From positions 62,001 through 126,000 of the forward strand of contig VMEE01000083.1 of the NCBI GenBank assembly GCA_009910795.1: DNA of 64,000 bases. Direction: 5' to 3'. A program made the position numbers and the translations under genes. This document shows, piece after piece, positions 47,995-55,610 of this stretch. Position 1 is the stretch's first letter. The number at the start of each line of letters is the position of its first letter. The notes under the pieces were generated by a model, which did no database searches, was not told the DNA's origin, and saw nothing but the letters and a program-made list of their open reading frames with translations. Source of the stretch: Dehalobacter sp. CP. Its GTDB lineage: Bacteria; Bacillota_B; Desulfitobacteriia; Desulfitobacteriales; Syntrophobotulaceae.

Positions 47995-48118
47995 TGTAAT
48001 GTGCATCCCAAATGTTGGACAAAAAAATCAACATTTGGAGGTGCACTTTTCTATGGCAAAATATTCTTATGAACAACGTCTGGAAGCAGTAATGAAAGTA
48101 ACCGAAAAACACATGTCA
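47995..48118 (+). mobile_element. IS3-family (IS150-like) 5' end remnant
   Basis: The left-end sequence TGTAATGTGCATCCCAAATG and following TTGGACA resemble the TG...TTGGACA ends of IS3/IS150 elements. It is followed by a ribosome-binding site and the first 22 codons of an OrfA-type transposase (MAKYSYEQRLEAVMKV, from ATG 48053). Homology ends at about 48118 and no OrfB or right end is present. The leader forms a hairpin (AAATGTTG/CAACATTT). It is a truncated, dead copy next to trxA. Confidence 0.65.
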
Positions 48119-48184
48119 TTTTTTTCTAGTATTTCATGTAGCACGGTTCGAAATGCAATATTAAAGCGTCTCATGGAGTTAAAC

Positions 48185-48697
48185 TTAATTTTTAGCATAG
48201 CACTGGATGATTTCACCAACGTAAACACGGTGATAATCATCCTGCTTATAGTTACTTTCAATCGCAGGATCAAGAAAATGGGTTGGGTCTAAATCCTGAT
48301 AATAGAGCTTTTTACATTCCATAACCAGTCTAGCTTCCTTAAAATAGACGGATCCAAACGGGCTTTCAATGGGTGTAATCCCTGTAGCGGAAGCTTTATC
48401 CACATCTCTTCCGGAATTCGCTCCGCAGAAAGATAAAGCCTTTCGATAGTCTTCTTCAAAAAACGAAAGCGTAAAAGTATCGTTTTCTTCCATAAACTGA
48501 TAGGTATAACGCGAAGGCCGGACAAAACAGAAGCATACTTTTTTATTCCACAGGACACCGAATCCTCCCCAACTGGCTGTCATCATATTATACTTTTCCA
48601 TATTTCCCGCTGTGATCAGCATCCAGTCCTTTCCGACCAGCTTAAAGGGGTTATCCGTTAACTGCTCAGGTTTCACTAGCTTAAATTCGTTATTCAT
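48185..48697 (-). CDS. Flavin reductase-like (FMN-binding split barrel) protein
   Basis: A 170-residue FMN-binding flavoreductase-family protein. The NMMTASWGGFGVLWNKK and FVRPSRYTYQFMEENDTFTLSFF segments are typical of the family found in anaerobes. The start is set at the Met at 48697, where GGAGAT is well placed; the frame extends 14 codons further. It could serve as an oxidoreductase or an NO/oxygen-stress flavoprotein; partner unknown. Transcribed opposite to its left neighbours and beside the IS remnant. A second minus-strand gene lies just upstream (48756-49034). Confidence 0.82.
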   Translation of the reverse strand: MNNEFKLVKPEQLTDNPFKLVGKDWMLITAGNMEKYNMMTASWGGFGVLWNKKVCFCFVRPSRYTYQFMEENDTFTLSFFEEDYRKALSFCGANSGRDVDKASATGITPIESPFGSVYFKEARLVMECKKLYYQDLDPTHFLDPAIESNYKQDDYHRVYVGEIIQCYAKN

Positions 48698-48755
48698 CAC
48701 AATATCTCCTATAATATTTATTTTTGTCTTATTATCCAAATAAGACGTTGGTAAC

Positions 48756-49034
48756 CTACAATTTTCTTAATGCATCCAACCGTTTATTCCGGAAATAAAG
48801 GCCCGTATCAACTGCGATCAGGCAAAAATTCAGGATATATAGTATAATGACATAATCAAACGAATAAATCATCTTGTGTAGGATGCCGGATAAATAGCCG
48901 ATAAGTAATACAACCAGGAAAAACAGACTTTTTCCATTCGCTGTTCTGGCTTTGTAGGACGAGTAGATCGAAAAAGGCCAGGCCGAACCAAAACATAGCA
49001 GCATAATCGTTTCAAAAATACTCAACACAATCAT
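48756..49034 (-). CDS. Small three-helix membrane protein, PQ-loop/SemiSWEET-like
   Basis: A 92-residue protein with three hydrophobic helices (IFETIMLLCFGSAWPFSI, SLFFLVVLLIGYLSGIL, YVIILYILNFCLIAVDTGLYF). The GSAWPFSIYSSYKAR segment after helix 1 recalls the PQ-loop/SemiSWEET half-transporter pattern, though the exact PQ dipeptide is missing. AGGAATG site on the minus strand. No known function; possibly co-transcribed with the flavin reductase 59 bp downstream. Confidence 0.6.
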   Translation of the reverse strand: MIVLSIFETIMLLCFGSAWPFSIYSSYKARTANGKSLFFLVVLLIGYLSGILHKMIYSFDYVIILYILNFCLIAVDTGLYFRNKRLDALRKL

Positions 49035-49107
49035 TCCTTTAATTCTAGACTACGATAATTTTTGTTATCATTTTATTATGGTAGATTTTTCTGCGAGGGA
49101 GTCTCTA

Positions 49108-50538
49108 ATGATCATAAACAATATCCAGAGTATTGGCAAGATTTCTCCTTTGATAGATTTTACACAATTGAAAACCGGACAGCTTCTTCCGGTGGAAATT
49201 ATCAGCAGAAATGGGAATCAGGAGGGGCTGATCTCCATTGCCGGGCAAAAAATTAAAGCCCAGCTGGAACCGCAGTTTCTGGAAGGTGAAAGATTTCTGG
49301 CGGTTGTCAAAGAGGTCAATACGGAAGGCGTTGTTTTGAGCCGGGTTAGTCAGAGCACCGGCCAGTTGAGCAGCTTGTCTGCGGAACAACTGTCTTCAAT
49401 GATAACCAAAGGATTTGGCCTTTCAGCCGAGGAAGCGGACTTTCTGGTCAACAGCATGGTCAATCAGAACACGGCAGCAGGCAGCAAGAGTGCTCCGCCT
49501 GAAATACTATACCAGGCCGCTGATAAGCTGTGGACGATTTTGCGGGAAGGAAAAAACCAGGGTAATTTATTAAGCAAGACAGCTTTCGGAACAGCGCCGC
49601 AGGAGACAAATGCCGGCGCAGGGCGGGTATCCAGCCAGGCAGCCGGACAAGCTCTTCGGTTGACCTCGGAGCAGATCACAACGATTCTAAACAGGGGAAT
49701 CAACCTGACTCCTGAGATCTCCGTCATCCTGGCAAAATATCTGAATCAGCAAAACAGCGGTGTTCTTAAAACGATGCTAGCGGATCAGAATGCTGCAAAT
49801 CAGAACTTAACAAATCAAAGTTCAACGAGTCAAAGTCCAGTAGATCAGAAATCTCCGCTCAGTACGCTTGCAGACCTGCTCTGGAAGATCATCCCGAAGT
49901 GGGAGGATACCAGTGGCGAGCAGTTTGAAAATATCCTGCATTATTTCAAAAGCCTCGGTCTTGAGCACGAGAATCAGCTGCTGCTCAAATTAAAGAATCA
50001 TGCCGGTCAGGAAGCAGAACAAACGGAAAATGTAAAAACAATGCTCTTAAACGCGCTGGCTGAAGATTCTGCCTCTCCGGAAAGAAGCGCGCTGAAGGGT
50101 TTTCTGGATGAGATTACCGGACAGCAGATCTGGATCCAGACCGGGAATAAAGAAAATGCCGCCTATTTGTTTATGCATATCCCGCTGCAGAATAACAGTG
50201 AAATCTATGATTGTTCGCTTGCAGTGGAGAGTTCCCGCAAAGGCCATAAAGTGGATATTGAACACTGCCATCTGGCGCTGCAGGTCGAGACGGAACATCT
50301 TGACCAGCTCGGAGCCGACCTTACGCTTTACGACAACAAACTGCATATCTGCCTCTTAAACGATCATCCCGAGGAGTTGAATCCGCTCATTGAAGATCTC
50401 TATGATCAAATCAAGCAGAACTTCGCGGATATTGGCTTATCTTTAGAAAAACTATCGCTGAAGACCTACGATGAATTCCCCCAGTTTGCGCATTTCCTGG
50501 CCGGAAAAAACTTTTCAGGGGTGGATATCAAAGGATGA
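49108..50538 (+). CDS. FliK-like hook-length control domain protein (YlqG-like)
   Basis: A 476-residue protein whose C-terminal region (about 350-450, WIQTGNKENAAYLFMHIP, HLALQVETEHLDQLGADL) looks like a divergent Flg_hook/FliK domain. The middle is Gln/Asn/Ser-rich and low complexity (NQNLTNQSSTSQSPVDQ, about 230-250). Start ATG 49108 after GAGGGAG. The next gene, overlapping by 4 bp, is an FlhB C-terminal-like protein, the same pair as ylqG-ylqH of Bacillus. No other flagellar genes are in the window. Function unknown. Confidence 0.65.
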   Translation: MIINNIQSIGKISPLIDFTQLKTGQLLPVEIISRNGNQEGLISIAGQKIKAQLEPQFLEGERFLAVVKEVNTEGVVLSRVSQSTGQLSSLSAEQLSSMITKGFGLSAEEADFLVNSMVNQNTAAGSKSAPPEILYQAADKLWTILREGKNQGNLLSKTAFGTAPQETNAGAGRVSSQAAGQALRLTSEQITTILNRGINLTPEISVILAKYLNQQNSGVLKTMLADQNAANQNLTNQSSTSQSPVDQKSPLSTLADLLWKIIPKWEDTSGEQFENILHYFKSLGLEHENQLLLKLKNHAGQEAEQTENVKTMLLNALAEDSASPERSALKGFLDEITGQQIWIQTGNKENAAYLFMHIPLQNNSEIYDCSLAVESSRKGHKVDIEHCHLALQVETEHLDQLGADLTLYDNKLHICLLNDHPEELNPLIEDLYDQIKQNFADIGLSLEKLSLKTYDEFPQFAHFLAGKNFSGVDIKG

Positions 50539-50837
50539 AAAGGGAAAGTCCAAATAGTAAAAAACAAAATATGAAAAAAGCTGCTGCCCTGGCCTATGAT
50601 CATGTTGGTGCTCCGAGGATTGTCGCCAAAGGGGAAGGGCATATGGCCCAAAAAATAATCGAATTGGCTGAAGAGCAGGGCATTCCGGTCCAAAATGACG
50701 ACACCCTTGTAGAAGCCTTGATGCAGGTAGAGATGTCCAAGGAAATACCGCCTGAGCTCTATCAGGCGGTTGCTGAAGTACTGGCTTTTATTTATCGCTT
50801 GGATAAAATGAAGGGGACGAAGAAGGATACGCCTTAA
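50535..50837 (+). CDS. FlhB-like cytoplasmic domain protein (YlqH-like)
   Basis: A 100-residue stand-alone version of the cytoplasmic domain of FlhB/EscU export switches. KKAAALAYDHVGAPRIVAKGEGHMAQKIIELAEEQGIPVQND follows the FlhB pattern beyond the NPTH site, but NPTH itself is absent, as in other YlqH proteins, so it cannot autocleave. Start ATG 50535 overlaps the upstream stop (ATGA). Probably works with its FliK-like partner; process unknown. Confidence 0.78.
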   Translation: MKRESPNSKKQNMKKAAALAYDHVGAPRIVAKGEGHMAQKIIELAEEQGIPVQNDDTLVEALMQVEMSKEIPPELYQAVAEVLAFIYRLDKMKGTKKDTP

Positions 50838-51148
50838 ACTGATTTTGGTTTAGTCCTTTTATTCAAATGCCTCTGGGCAAATATTTCAGCCACGCGTTCA
50901 TTGCTGCCCAGCACAAGTCCATGCAGACGCCATTCCCGGAAAGTATGCCAGAATTTTTCTTCGGAGATACTGACCGTATACTTTTCGGATTCCTCGTCAT
51001 ACGGCCAAAAAACATCGATCCAGAGCTTCCCCTTATTGGTCAAAAATAAAATAAAGTGATGCAGTTCCGTATTCGCTGAGGCGAGATCCCTGATCAGGAT
51101 GTGAGAGCGGCCGTCGGGGAAATCCGTTCGCAAATAGATTGGCTTCAT
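50834..51148 (-). CDS. Protein of unknown function
   Basis: A 104-residue soluble protein, rich in aromatic and charged residues (WIDVFWPYDEESEKYTVSI, FWHTFREWRLHGLVLGSNE). I do not recognise it. No membrane segment, no metal motif. The start is the Met at 51148 preceded by CAGGAGGA; a longer frame of 15 codons has no site. Its stop overlaps the end of the convergent YlqH-like gene by 4 bp, so the two transcripts overlap tail to tail. Confidence 0.65.
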   Translation of the reverse strand: MKPIYLRTDFPDGRSHILIRDLASANTELHHFILFLTNKGKLWIDVFWPYDEESEKYTVSISEEKFWHTFREWRLHGLVLGSNERVAEIFAQRHLNKRTKPKSV

Positions 51149-51180
51149 CCTTTTCCTCCTGAAATTCGTATGATTTGATT

Positions 51181-51208
51181 GATTTGGCACCAATCAAGTT
51201 TTCTTTAT
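51181..51208 (+). repeat. Short motif shared by three gene leaders, copy 3
   Basis: The stretch GATTTGGCACCAATC followed by AAGTTTTCTTTA matches the 3' two-thirds of the copies at 1261 and 23914. TTGGCA and TATGAT here are 16 bp apart, so the motif may be part of a promoter for dinG. An inverted repeat TTGATTG/CAATCAA overlaps its left side. Confidence 0.4.
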
Positions 51209-51290
51209 GATCTTCTCTGTATTTAGTTTATTAGGAATGTTATGATTTATTGTTAAGTGCGTATATTTTTTTTGAAGGGAGCTTGGCTGA

Positions 51291-54008
51291 TTGAATCAGG
51301 CTTGTGTAATCCTATCTCTAATACGTCCGGGTACTCCCTCAGAACGTGGGTACCTGGCAGCTCTGCGCTTGGGAAAAGGGGTATTCCCAAAGTATCTGGT
51401 ATTTTCGTTCCAGGGCGAAGGTGAAGCCCCAAGCAGAATGGAGCAGCATAAAAAAAGTCTTGAAGATTTTACCCATGATGCCCTTATATTCGTTTATGAG
51501 CATAAGAAAATCCTGCCGGATTTGAAAAAATATTTTGAAATTAATCTGAACCAGAACGTGATTGAGGTTCAGGAACTTGCGGCAGTGTTTTTCCCGGCAG
51601 TCAGCCAGCAAAGTTTAGAGGAAATAACCGATAAACTTAAGACAAAGAAACATCACATGTTTATATCTACGGCCCAGAAAAGAGTCCGGCTGACCCATGA
51701 CCTGCTTCTGCAGTGCTGGGAAAAGGGGCTGAAGGCTGATCTGGGCTTCTTGAGCAAGCTGGAAGAATATACAAAAGGCCTTTCTTGTCAGCCTGTACTA
51801 ACCGAATTGAAAAAAGAAATCGTGCGGACGTATCCGGACAGACCCATCCGTACTGCACCTTATCAGGGAGAGACGGCCCAAAATCTTTTTAGCCCCGGTC
51901 CGGATGATTTGACTGAAATTCCTGATTCGCCGGCTTGGGCTGTGCAGTGTTTCGGCCAGGACGGCTTACTCGCCAGCAATATTCCAGGGTTTGAAAACAG
52001 AGAGATTCAAACCATCATGGCTGCTGAGATCCTGAAAGGGTTTACCGAAGCAACAGATGTTGTGATTGAAGCCGGTACAGGAACAGGGAAAACGCTTGCC
52101 TATCTGATTCCGGCACTCTGGTGGTCCAAAAGGCATCAGCAGAAGGTGATTGTTGCGACCCACACCATCACTTTGCAGGAGCAGCTCTTCAGCAAAGATC
52201 TTCCGCTGCTGCAGAGAATCCTGCCTTTTCCATTTGAAACAGCACTGCTTAAGGGTAAAAGCAATTATTTGTGTCTGAAATGCCTTTATCAGGAATCGCT
52301 GTTTACGGATGATACAACCTATGATGAACAACTCCGGCAGGCCGCATTCTTTTCCTGGGCTTCTGAAACGAAAACCGGGGATTTTGGAGAATTGCCGAAT
52401 AATCAAAACTTCCTTCCGATTTACCGGAAATTTGGCGCGGATAATCCAGCCTGTCAACCTGGAGAGTGTTCTTTTACTTCACGTTGTTACCTTTATAATG
52501 CCAGGAAGAGAGCCGAGGCTGCTGATGTTCTTGTGATTAATCACTCCTTGCTCCTTGCCGATATCAAAACGAATTATAAGATTCTGCCGGAATGCAGCAA
52601 TCTTATCATCGATGAGGCGCATAATATTTACCAGACTGCGCTCAAACAACTTGGATTTGAAATTTGCCTCGAACAGATGCTAAGGCTGACGGACAGCATC
52701 TATGGCGGGAAAGGCAATCTATTCGCTTATCTGAAAAGGAATCATGCTGTTTGGGCAGAGGTCTTTCCTGCCTTCAACTGGACCTATTTCAAAAGCAATC
52801 TTGAAGAGATTCCGGATCGCTGCAGGGCGGCTGCAGATCAGGCCCAGGAACTTTTCAGCATGCTGCAAAGCGTGCTCGGACGACAGTTCAGTCTTCGCTT
52901 AGACCCAGAGAAGATCGGCGAAGATATCCTGCAGATGATCCTGCTGGCCTCGGAAAATCTGATCATCAGGTTCAAAGGCATTGTGGAGGTGCTGGATAGA
53001 ATTAATGCCTTTCTGGCTCTTGAAAGTGAGCAGCTGGAAGAAACCAGATATGAGATTAGCAGAATAAAAAGTGATATTGCCCAAATCGTTGACGGATTTG
53101 GCAAGATCGTTAGTAAAAGAGAGGAGGAACGTGTAACCTATCTCGAAAAAAGCAACACAGTCTATTTGAAAAACACGCTGATCAATGTTGCTCCGATATT
53201 AAATAAAAAAATATTCAGTAAAAATAATTGTACGATTTTAACTTCAGCCACCTTAAGTGTCGGTGAGGATTTTACGTATTTGACCAGGGATATCGGGGTA
53301 GAGCACTATATCAGCCTGAAGCTGGACTCACCGTTTGATTATGAGAAACAAATGATTTTCTGTGTTGTCAATGATTTATCTGTGAATCTACCGGAGGATA
53401 ACCTCGCAGAAAAGACTGCTTCATTTATTGGGAGAATTGCCGAAGAGATGGATGGAGGCACACTGGTATTATTTACTTCCCACCGATATTTGCAGCGGGT
53501 ATACCACTTGTTGGGGAATGAAGAATGCTGCCGGCACCTGAATGTACTGGCCCAGGGGATTGACGGCGCCAGGGAAGACCTTCTGCAGAAGTTTATGCAG
53601 AACAACAGCAGTGTCCTGCTTGGAACGAACAGCTTTTGGGAAGGCATCGATCTTCCCGGGGACATGCTGCGCTGTGTGATCATGGTCAGACTGCCGTTTT
53701 GGCCGCCGGATACGCCCATTCTGGAAGCGAAGGCCCGCCTGTTGGAAAGTCAGGGACTTGATCCGTTTTATGCGTTAAATTTGCCTGAAGCAATTATCCG
53801 CTTCAAGCAGGGTTTTGGACGTTTGATTCGAACGAGAGAGGATAAAGGCGTCGTGATTGTTCTGGATGACCGGATTATCAAAAAAAGGTATGGCCGATAT
53901 TTTCTGCAGGCCCTGCCGATTACTTCTTTCTATCAGGGAAGTTCGGAGCGCGTCCTCCAAAAGGTTTCATCGGTTCAGGTACCCGTAACCGGCAATTCAA
54001 GAGCGTAA
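51291..54008 (+). CDS. dinG: DinG-family ATP-dependent DNA helicase
   Basis: XPD-like superfamily 2 helicase, 905 residues. Walker A IEAGTGTGKTLAYL (about 258), Walker B/DEAH box IIDEAHNI (about 440), and iron-sulfur ligands around CLKCLY, PACQPGECSF and SRCY (about 323-405). Late motifs are TLSVGEDF, SFWEGIDLPGD and FKQGFGRLIRT. The first ~190 residues correspond to the DnaQ-like exonuclease of Firmicute DinG, but the usual acidic VDLETTG start is missing (ILSLIRPGTPS instead), so nuclease activity is doubtful. Start TTG 51291 after GAAGGGAG. Role in unwinding D-loops, R-loops or flaps. Confidence 0.9.
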   Translation: MNQACVILSLIRPGTPSERGYLAALRLGKGVFPKYLVFSFQGEGEAPSRMEQHKKSLEDFTHDALIFVYEHKKILPDLKKYFEINLNQNVIEVQELAAVFFPAVSQQSLEEITDKLKTKKHHMFISTAQKRVRLTHDLLLQCWEKGLKADLGFLSKLEEYTKGLSCQPVLTELKKEIVRTYPDRPIRTAPYQGETAQNLFSPGPDDLTEIPDSPAWAVQCFGQDGLLASNIPGFENREIQTIMAAEILKGFTEATDVVIEAGTGTGKTLAYLIPALWWSKRHQQKVIVATHTITLQEQLFSKDLPLLQRILPFPFETALLKGKSNYLCLKCLYQESLFTDDTTYDEQLRQAAFFSWASETKTGDFGELPNNQNFLPIYRKFGADNPACQPGECSFTSRCYLYNARKRAEAADVLVINHSLLLADIKTNYKILPECSNLIIDEAHNIYQTALKQLGFEICLEQMLRLTDSIYGGKGNLFAYLKRNHAVWAEVFPAFNWTYFKSNLEEIPDRCRAAADQAQELFSMLQSVLGRQFSLRLDPEKIGEDILQMILLASENLIIRFKGIVEVLDRINAFLALESEQLEETRYEISRIKSDIAQIVDGFGKIVSKREEERVTYLEKSNTVYLKNTLINVAPILNKKIFSKNNCTILTSATLSVGEDFTYLTRDIGVEHYISLKLDSPFDYEKQMIFCVVNDLSVNLPEDNLAEKTASFIGRIAEEMDGGTLVLFTSHRYLQRVYHLLGNEECCRHLNVLAQGIDGAREDLLQKFMQNNSSVLLGTNSFWEGIDLPGDMLRCVIMVRLPFWPPDTPILEAKARLLESQGLDPFYALNLPEAIIRFKQGFGRLIRTREDKGVVIVLDDRIIKKRYGRYFLQALPITSFYQGSSERVLQKVSSVQVPVTGNSRA

Positions 54009-54045
54009 AGACGAGAATATTCAGGAACTGATTTCACCCCTCATC

Positions 54046-54081
54046 TAACCTGTGCATATAGTAAGGCACAGGTTATTTTTT
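54046..54081 (+). terminator. Terminator between dinG and next gene, touching its ribosome-binding site
   Basis: TAACCTGTGC pairs perfectly with GCACAGGTTA (10 bp) around a 10-nt loop, followed by five to six T. It ends directly before GAGGAGG of the next gene, so it may be either the dinG terminator or a leader attenuator. Confidence 0.8.
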
Positions 54082-54095
54082 GAGGAGGAATGGAA

Positions 54096-54443
54096 ATGGT
54101 TCAGCCGGTAGATTGGTCCAATGTTGGCGTCAGGATCGTCCAGGGATTTTATACCACCATTGATGCCGTACGGCAGCTCGATACGCAGGAAGCTGCACTT
54201 GTCATGAAACTGTTGGGAAAATCCTGTACGAAGATGATGAAAGACGGTGTCGGACATCAATTTGGAATTGCCATGATTGAAACAAGTGAAAAGTTGGCGC
54301 TAACAGATAAACTGACCTTTGAAGATGTTTTGAAAATGCTGACGTCAATCGTAGGAAAACTTTATTTCACGGCAAAAACTGCGGAGGAAATCGAACTAGT
54401 CAAACAGCTTGAAGATGCTGTCAAAAATTACCACGTCGTATAA
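54096..54443 (+). CDS. Small helical protein of unknown function
   Basis: A 115-residue soluble, mostly helical protein (VDWSNVGVRIVQGFYTTIDAV, FEDVLKMLTSIVGKLYFTAK). No recognised family; no motif. ATG 54096 is better spaced from GAGGAGG than ATG 54090. A terminator stem sits immediately upstream, which leaves little room for its own promoter and suggests read-through control. Followed 59 bp later by a spoVM-like gene. Confidence 0.6.
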   Translation: MVQPVDWSNVGVRIVQGFYTTIDAVRQLDTQEAALVMKLLGKSCTKMMKDGVGHQFGIAMIETSEKLALTDKLTFEDVLKMLTSIVGKLYFTAKTAEEIELVKQLEDAVKNYHVV

Positions 54444-54502
54444 AATCAGTCTGCCGCATAAATTATTCTCAAGACAGCAGTGCTGGAAGGAGGAAAAATC
54501 CT

Positions 54503-54571
54503 ATGAAAATGTACTATATCAAGCTGCCTCAGTCCGTACTTAATCTTCTGAAAAAAATCTTCAACAAATAA
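54503..54571 (+). CDS. spoVM: SpoVM-like small sporulation protein (22 residues)
   Basis: This very short gene begins MKMYYIKLP and ends with a basic amphipathic helix (LNLLKKIFNK). SpoVM of Bacillus (26 residues) begins MKFYTIKLP; it is an amphipathic peptide that marks the convex forespore membrane and recruits SpoIVA for coat assembly. The match of the MKxYxIKLP start, the proline and the length is good. A strong GGAAGGAGGAAAA ribosome-binding site lies just upstream, which supports real translation. The C-terminus is 4 residues shorter than in Bacillus. It is below the size limit of ordinary gene callers. Confidence 0.75.
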   Translation: MKMYYIKLPQSVLNLLKKIFNK

Positions 54572-54593
54572 TTGCCGGGTGTCATGAATTTCC

Positions 54594-54636
54594 AATTTCC
54601 CTCCTATATTATAGTAAAAGGTTTAGGAGGGAAATT
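54594..54636 (+). promoter_or_regulatory. Perfect hairpin sequestering a ribosome-binding site
   Basis: AATTTCCCTCCT (54594-54605) is exactly complementary to AGGAGGGAAATT (54625-54636), which is the ribosome-binding site of the gene starting at 54637. The 19-nt loop holds ATATTATAG, which could also be a -10 box. In a transcript that includes both arms, translation would be blocked. Confidence 0.7.
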
Positions 54637-55056
54637 ATGTTATTGAACCGTCATTTTTTTATACTTGTCTGCAGTATTTTTTTTATTGGCGTCATTGTAT
54701 GGTGGCAGAATCCGAATACTGCAGTTTCAGCAATAGCCAATGGGCAAAGTTATGCAAATCCGAAGGCAGTGATTGAAGATTATTGGGAAAAGCTTGATTA
54801 CAGGCAATTTGATCTTGCTTCGGCTCTGGCATCAGGACAGGCCGAAGCTACGAATAGCACACTGCAGCAGATGTTTCAGGATAATCCATTTTTAAGTGTT
54901 CAAAACGTGGAGATTCAAAACACTTCTGCGCAAAATAGTTATTTGGTTGAAATTACGACGGGGTCATCCATTGATCAAAGAAAAGTACTTACATACCAGA
55001 TTATAGTAGAACAACAAGACGATGGTCTGAAAATCGTAGAGATGAGTCCCGAATAG
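54637..55056 (+). CDS. Small exported or membrane-anchored protein of unknown function
   Basis: A 139-residue protein with an N-terminal hydrophobic segment (FFILVCSIFFIGVIVWW, about 6-23) that is a signal anchor, then an extracytoplasmic domain with PKAVIEDYWEKLDYRQFDLASALASG, which resembles NTF2-like/DUF4878-type folds. No catalytic motif. The AGGAGGG site is locked in a perfect hairpin (see 54594). The position next to spoVM-like and spo0A genes hints at a sporulation-linked role, which is inference only. Confidence 0.6.
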   Translation: MLLNRHFFILVCSIFFIGVIVWWQNPNTAVSAIANGQSYANPKAVIEDYWEKLDYRQFDLASALASGQAEATNSTLQQMFQDNPFLSVQNVEIQNTSAQNSYLVEITTGSSIDQRKVLTYQIIVEQQDDGLKIVEMSPE

Positions 55057-55130
55057 AAAATTTGCATATCTTTAATCACCTTGGGAACAATACAATCGAC
55101 GATTGACAAAAATAATTTGGGGTGAACATC

Positions 55131-55319
55131 ATGATTGCTTATGTAGAAAAAGAAGCCTGTATCGGATGTGGAGCATGTCCTGCAATTTGCCCGGACATTT
55201 TTGAAATGGATGATGACGGATTGGCTGTAACGCGTCAGGAACAGGTTCCGGAGACTCTTGAAGAATCAGCGCAGGAAGCAGCCGACGGTTGTCCGACGGA
55301 AGCAATTATCATCAGCTGA
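55131..55319 (+). CDS. Ferredoxin, single [4Fe-4S]
   Basis: A 62-residue cytoplasmic electron carrier. Ligands: CIGCGAC-PAIC (CxxCxxC then C) and the distant Cys in DGCPTEAI, a single-cluster Thermotoga/Desulfovibrio-type ferredoxin with very acidic composition. ATG 55131 after GGGGTGA. It could feed the hydrogenase or other low-potential enzymes but is not near them. Upstream TTGACA (55104-55109) lies too close for a promoter. Confidence 0.9.
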   Translation: MIAYVEKEACIGCGACPAICPDIFEMDDDGLAVTRQEQVPETLEESAQEAADGCPTEAIIIS

Positions 55320-55530
55320 AACATCATGCAGATACGGTAACTCGTCAGAACAAGACAAAACTTTAATATTTACACTGAAATTCTCTTGAAGTTCGGGATA
55401 ATATGTAGGACGAAAAATAAATTGGCTTATTTTAACGAAAAAAAATAATTCTCAAATATCGTTTTTTGCAGATGGGACAGGCCTTTGTAATAAATGCCAA
55501 AATTAGAAAGTGTTCCTTATTTTTTAAGAA

Positions 55531-55555
55531 TTCGACATCTCCGCTGATTTATAAT
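55531..55555 (+). promoter_or_regulatory. 0A box and -10 element ahead of spo0A
   Basis: TTCGACA at 55531-55537 is the exact inverse of the 0A box TGTCGAA. TATAAT at 55550-55555 follows 12 bp later. This spacing fits Spo0A-activated sigma-A promoters that lack a proper -35. AAGAATT overlapping the box also resembles a sigma-H -10. Autoregulation is inferred. Confidence 0.5.
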
Positions 55556-55610
55556 GATACTACCGGAAAAACGAACCGGGAAAAATATGATAAAGCGGGG
55601 AAATGTAGAG

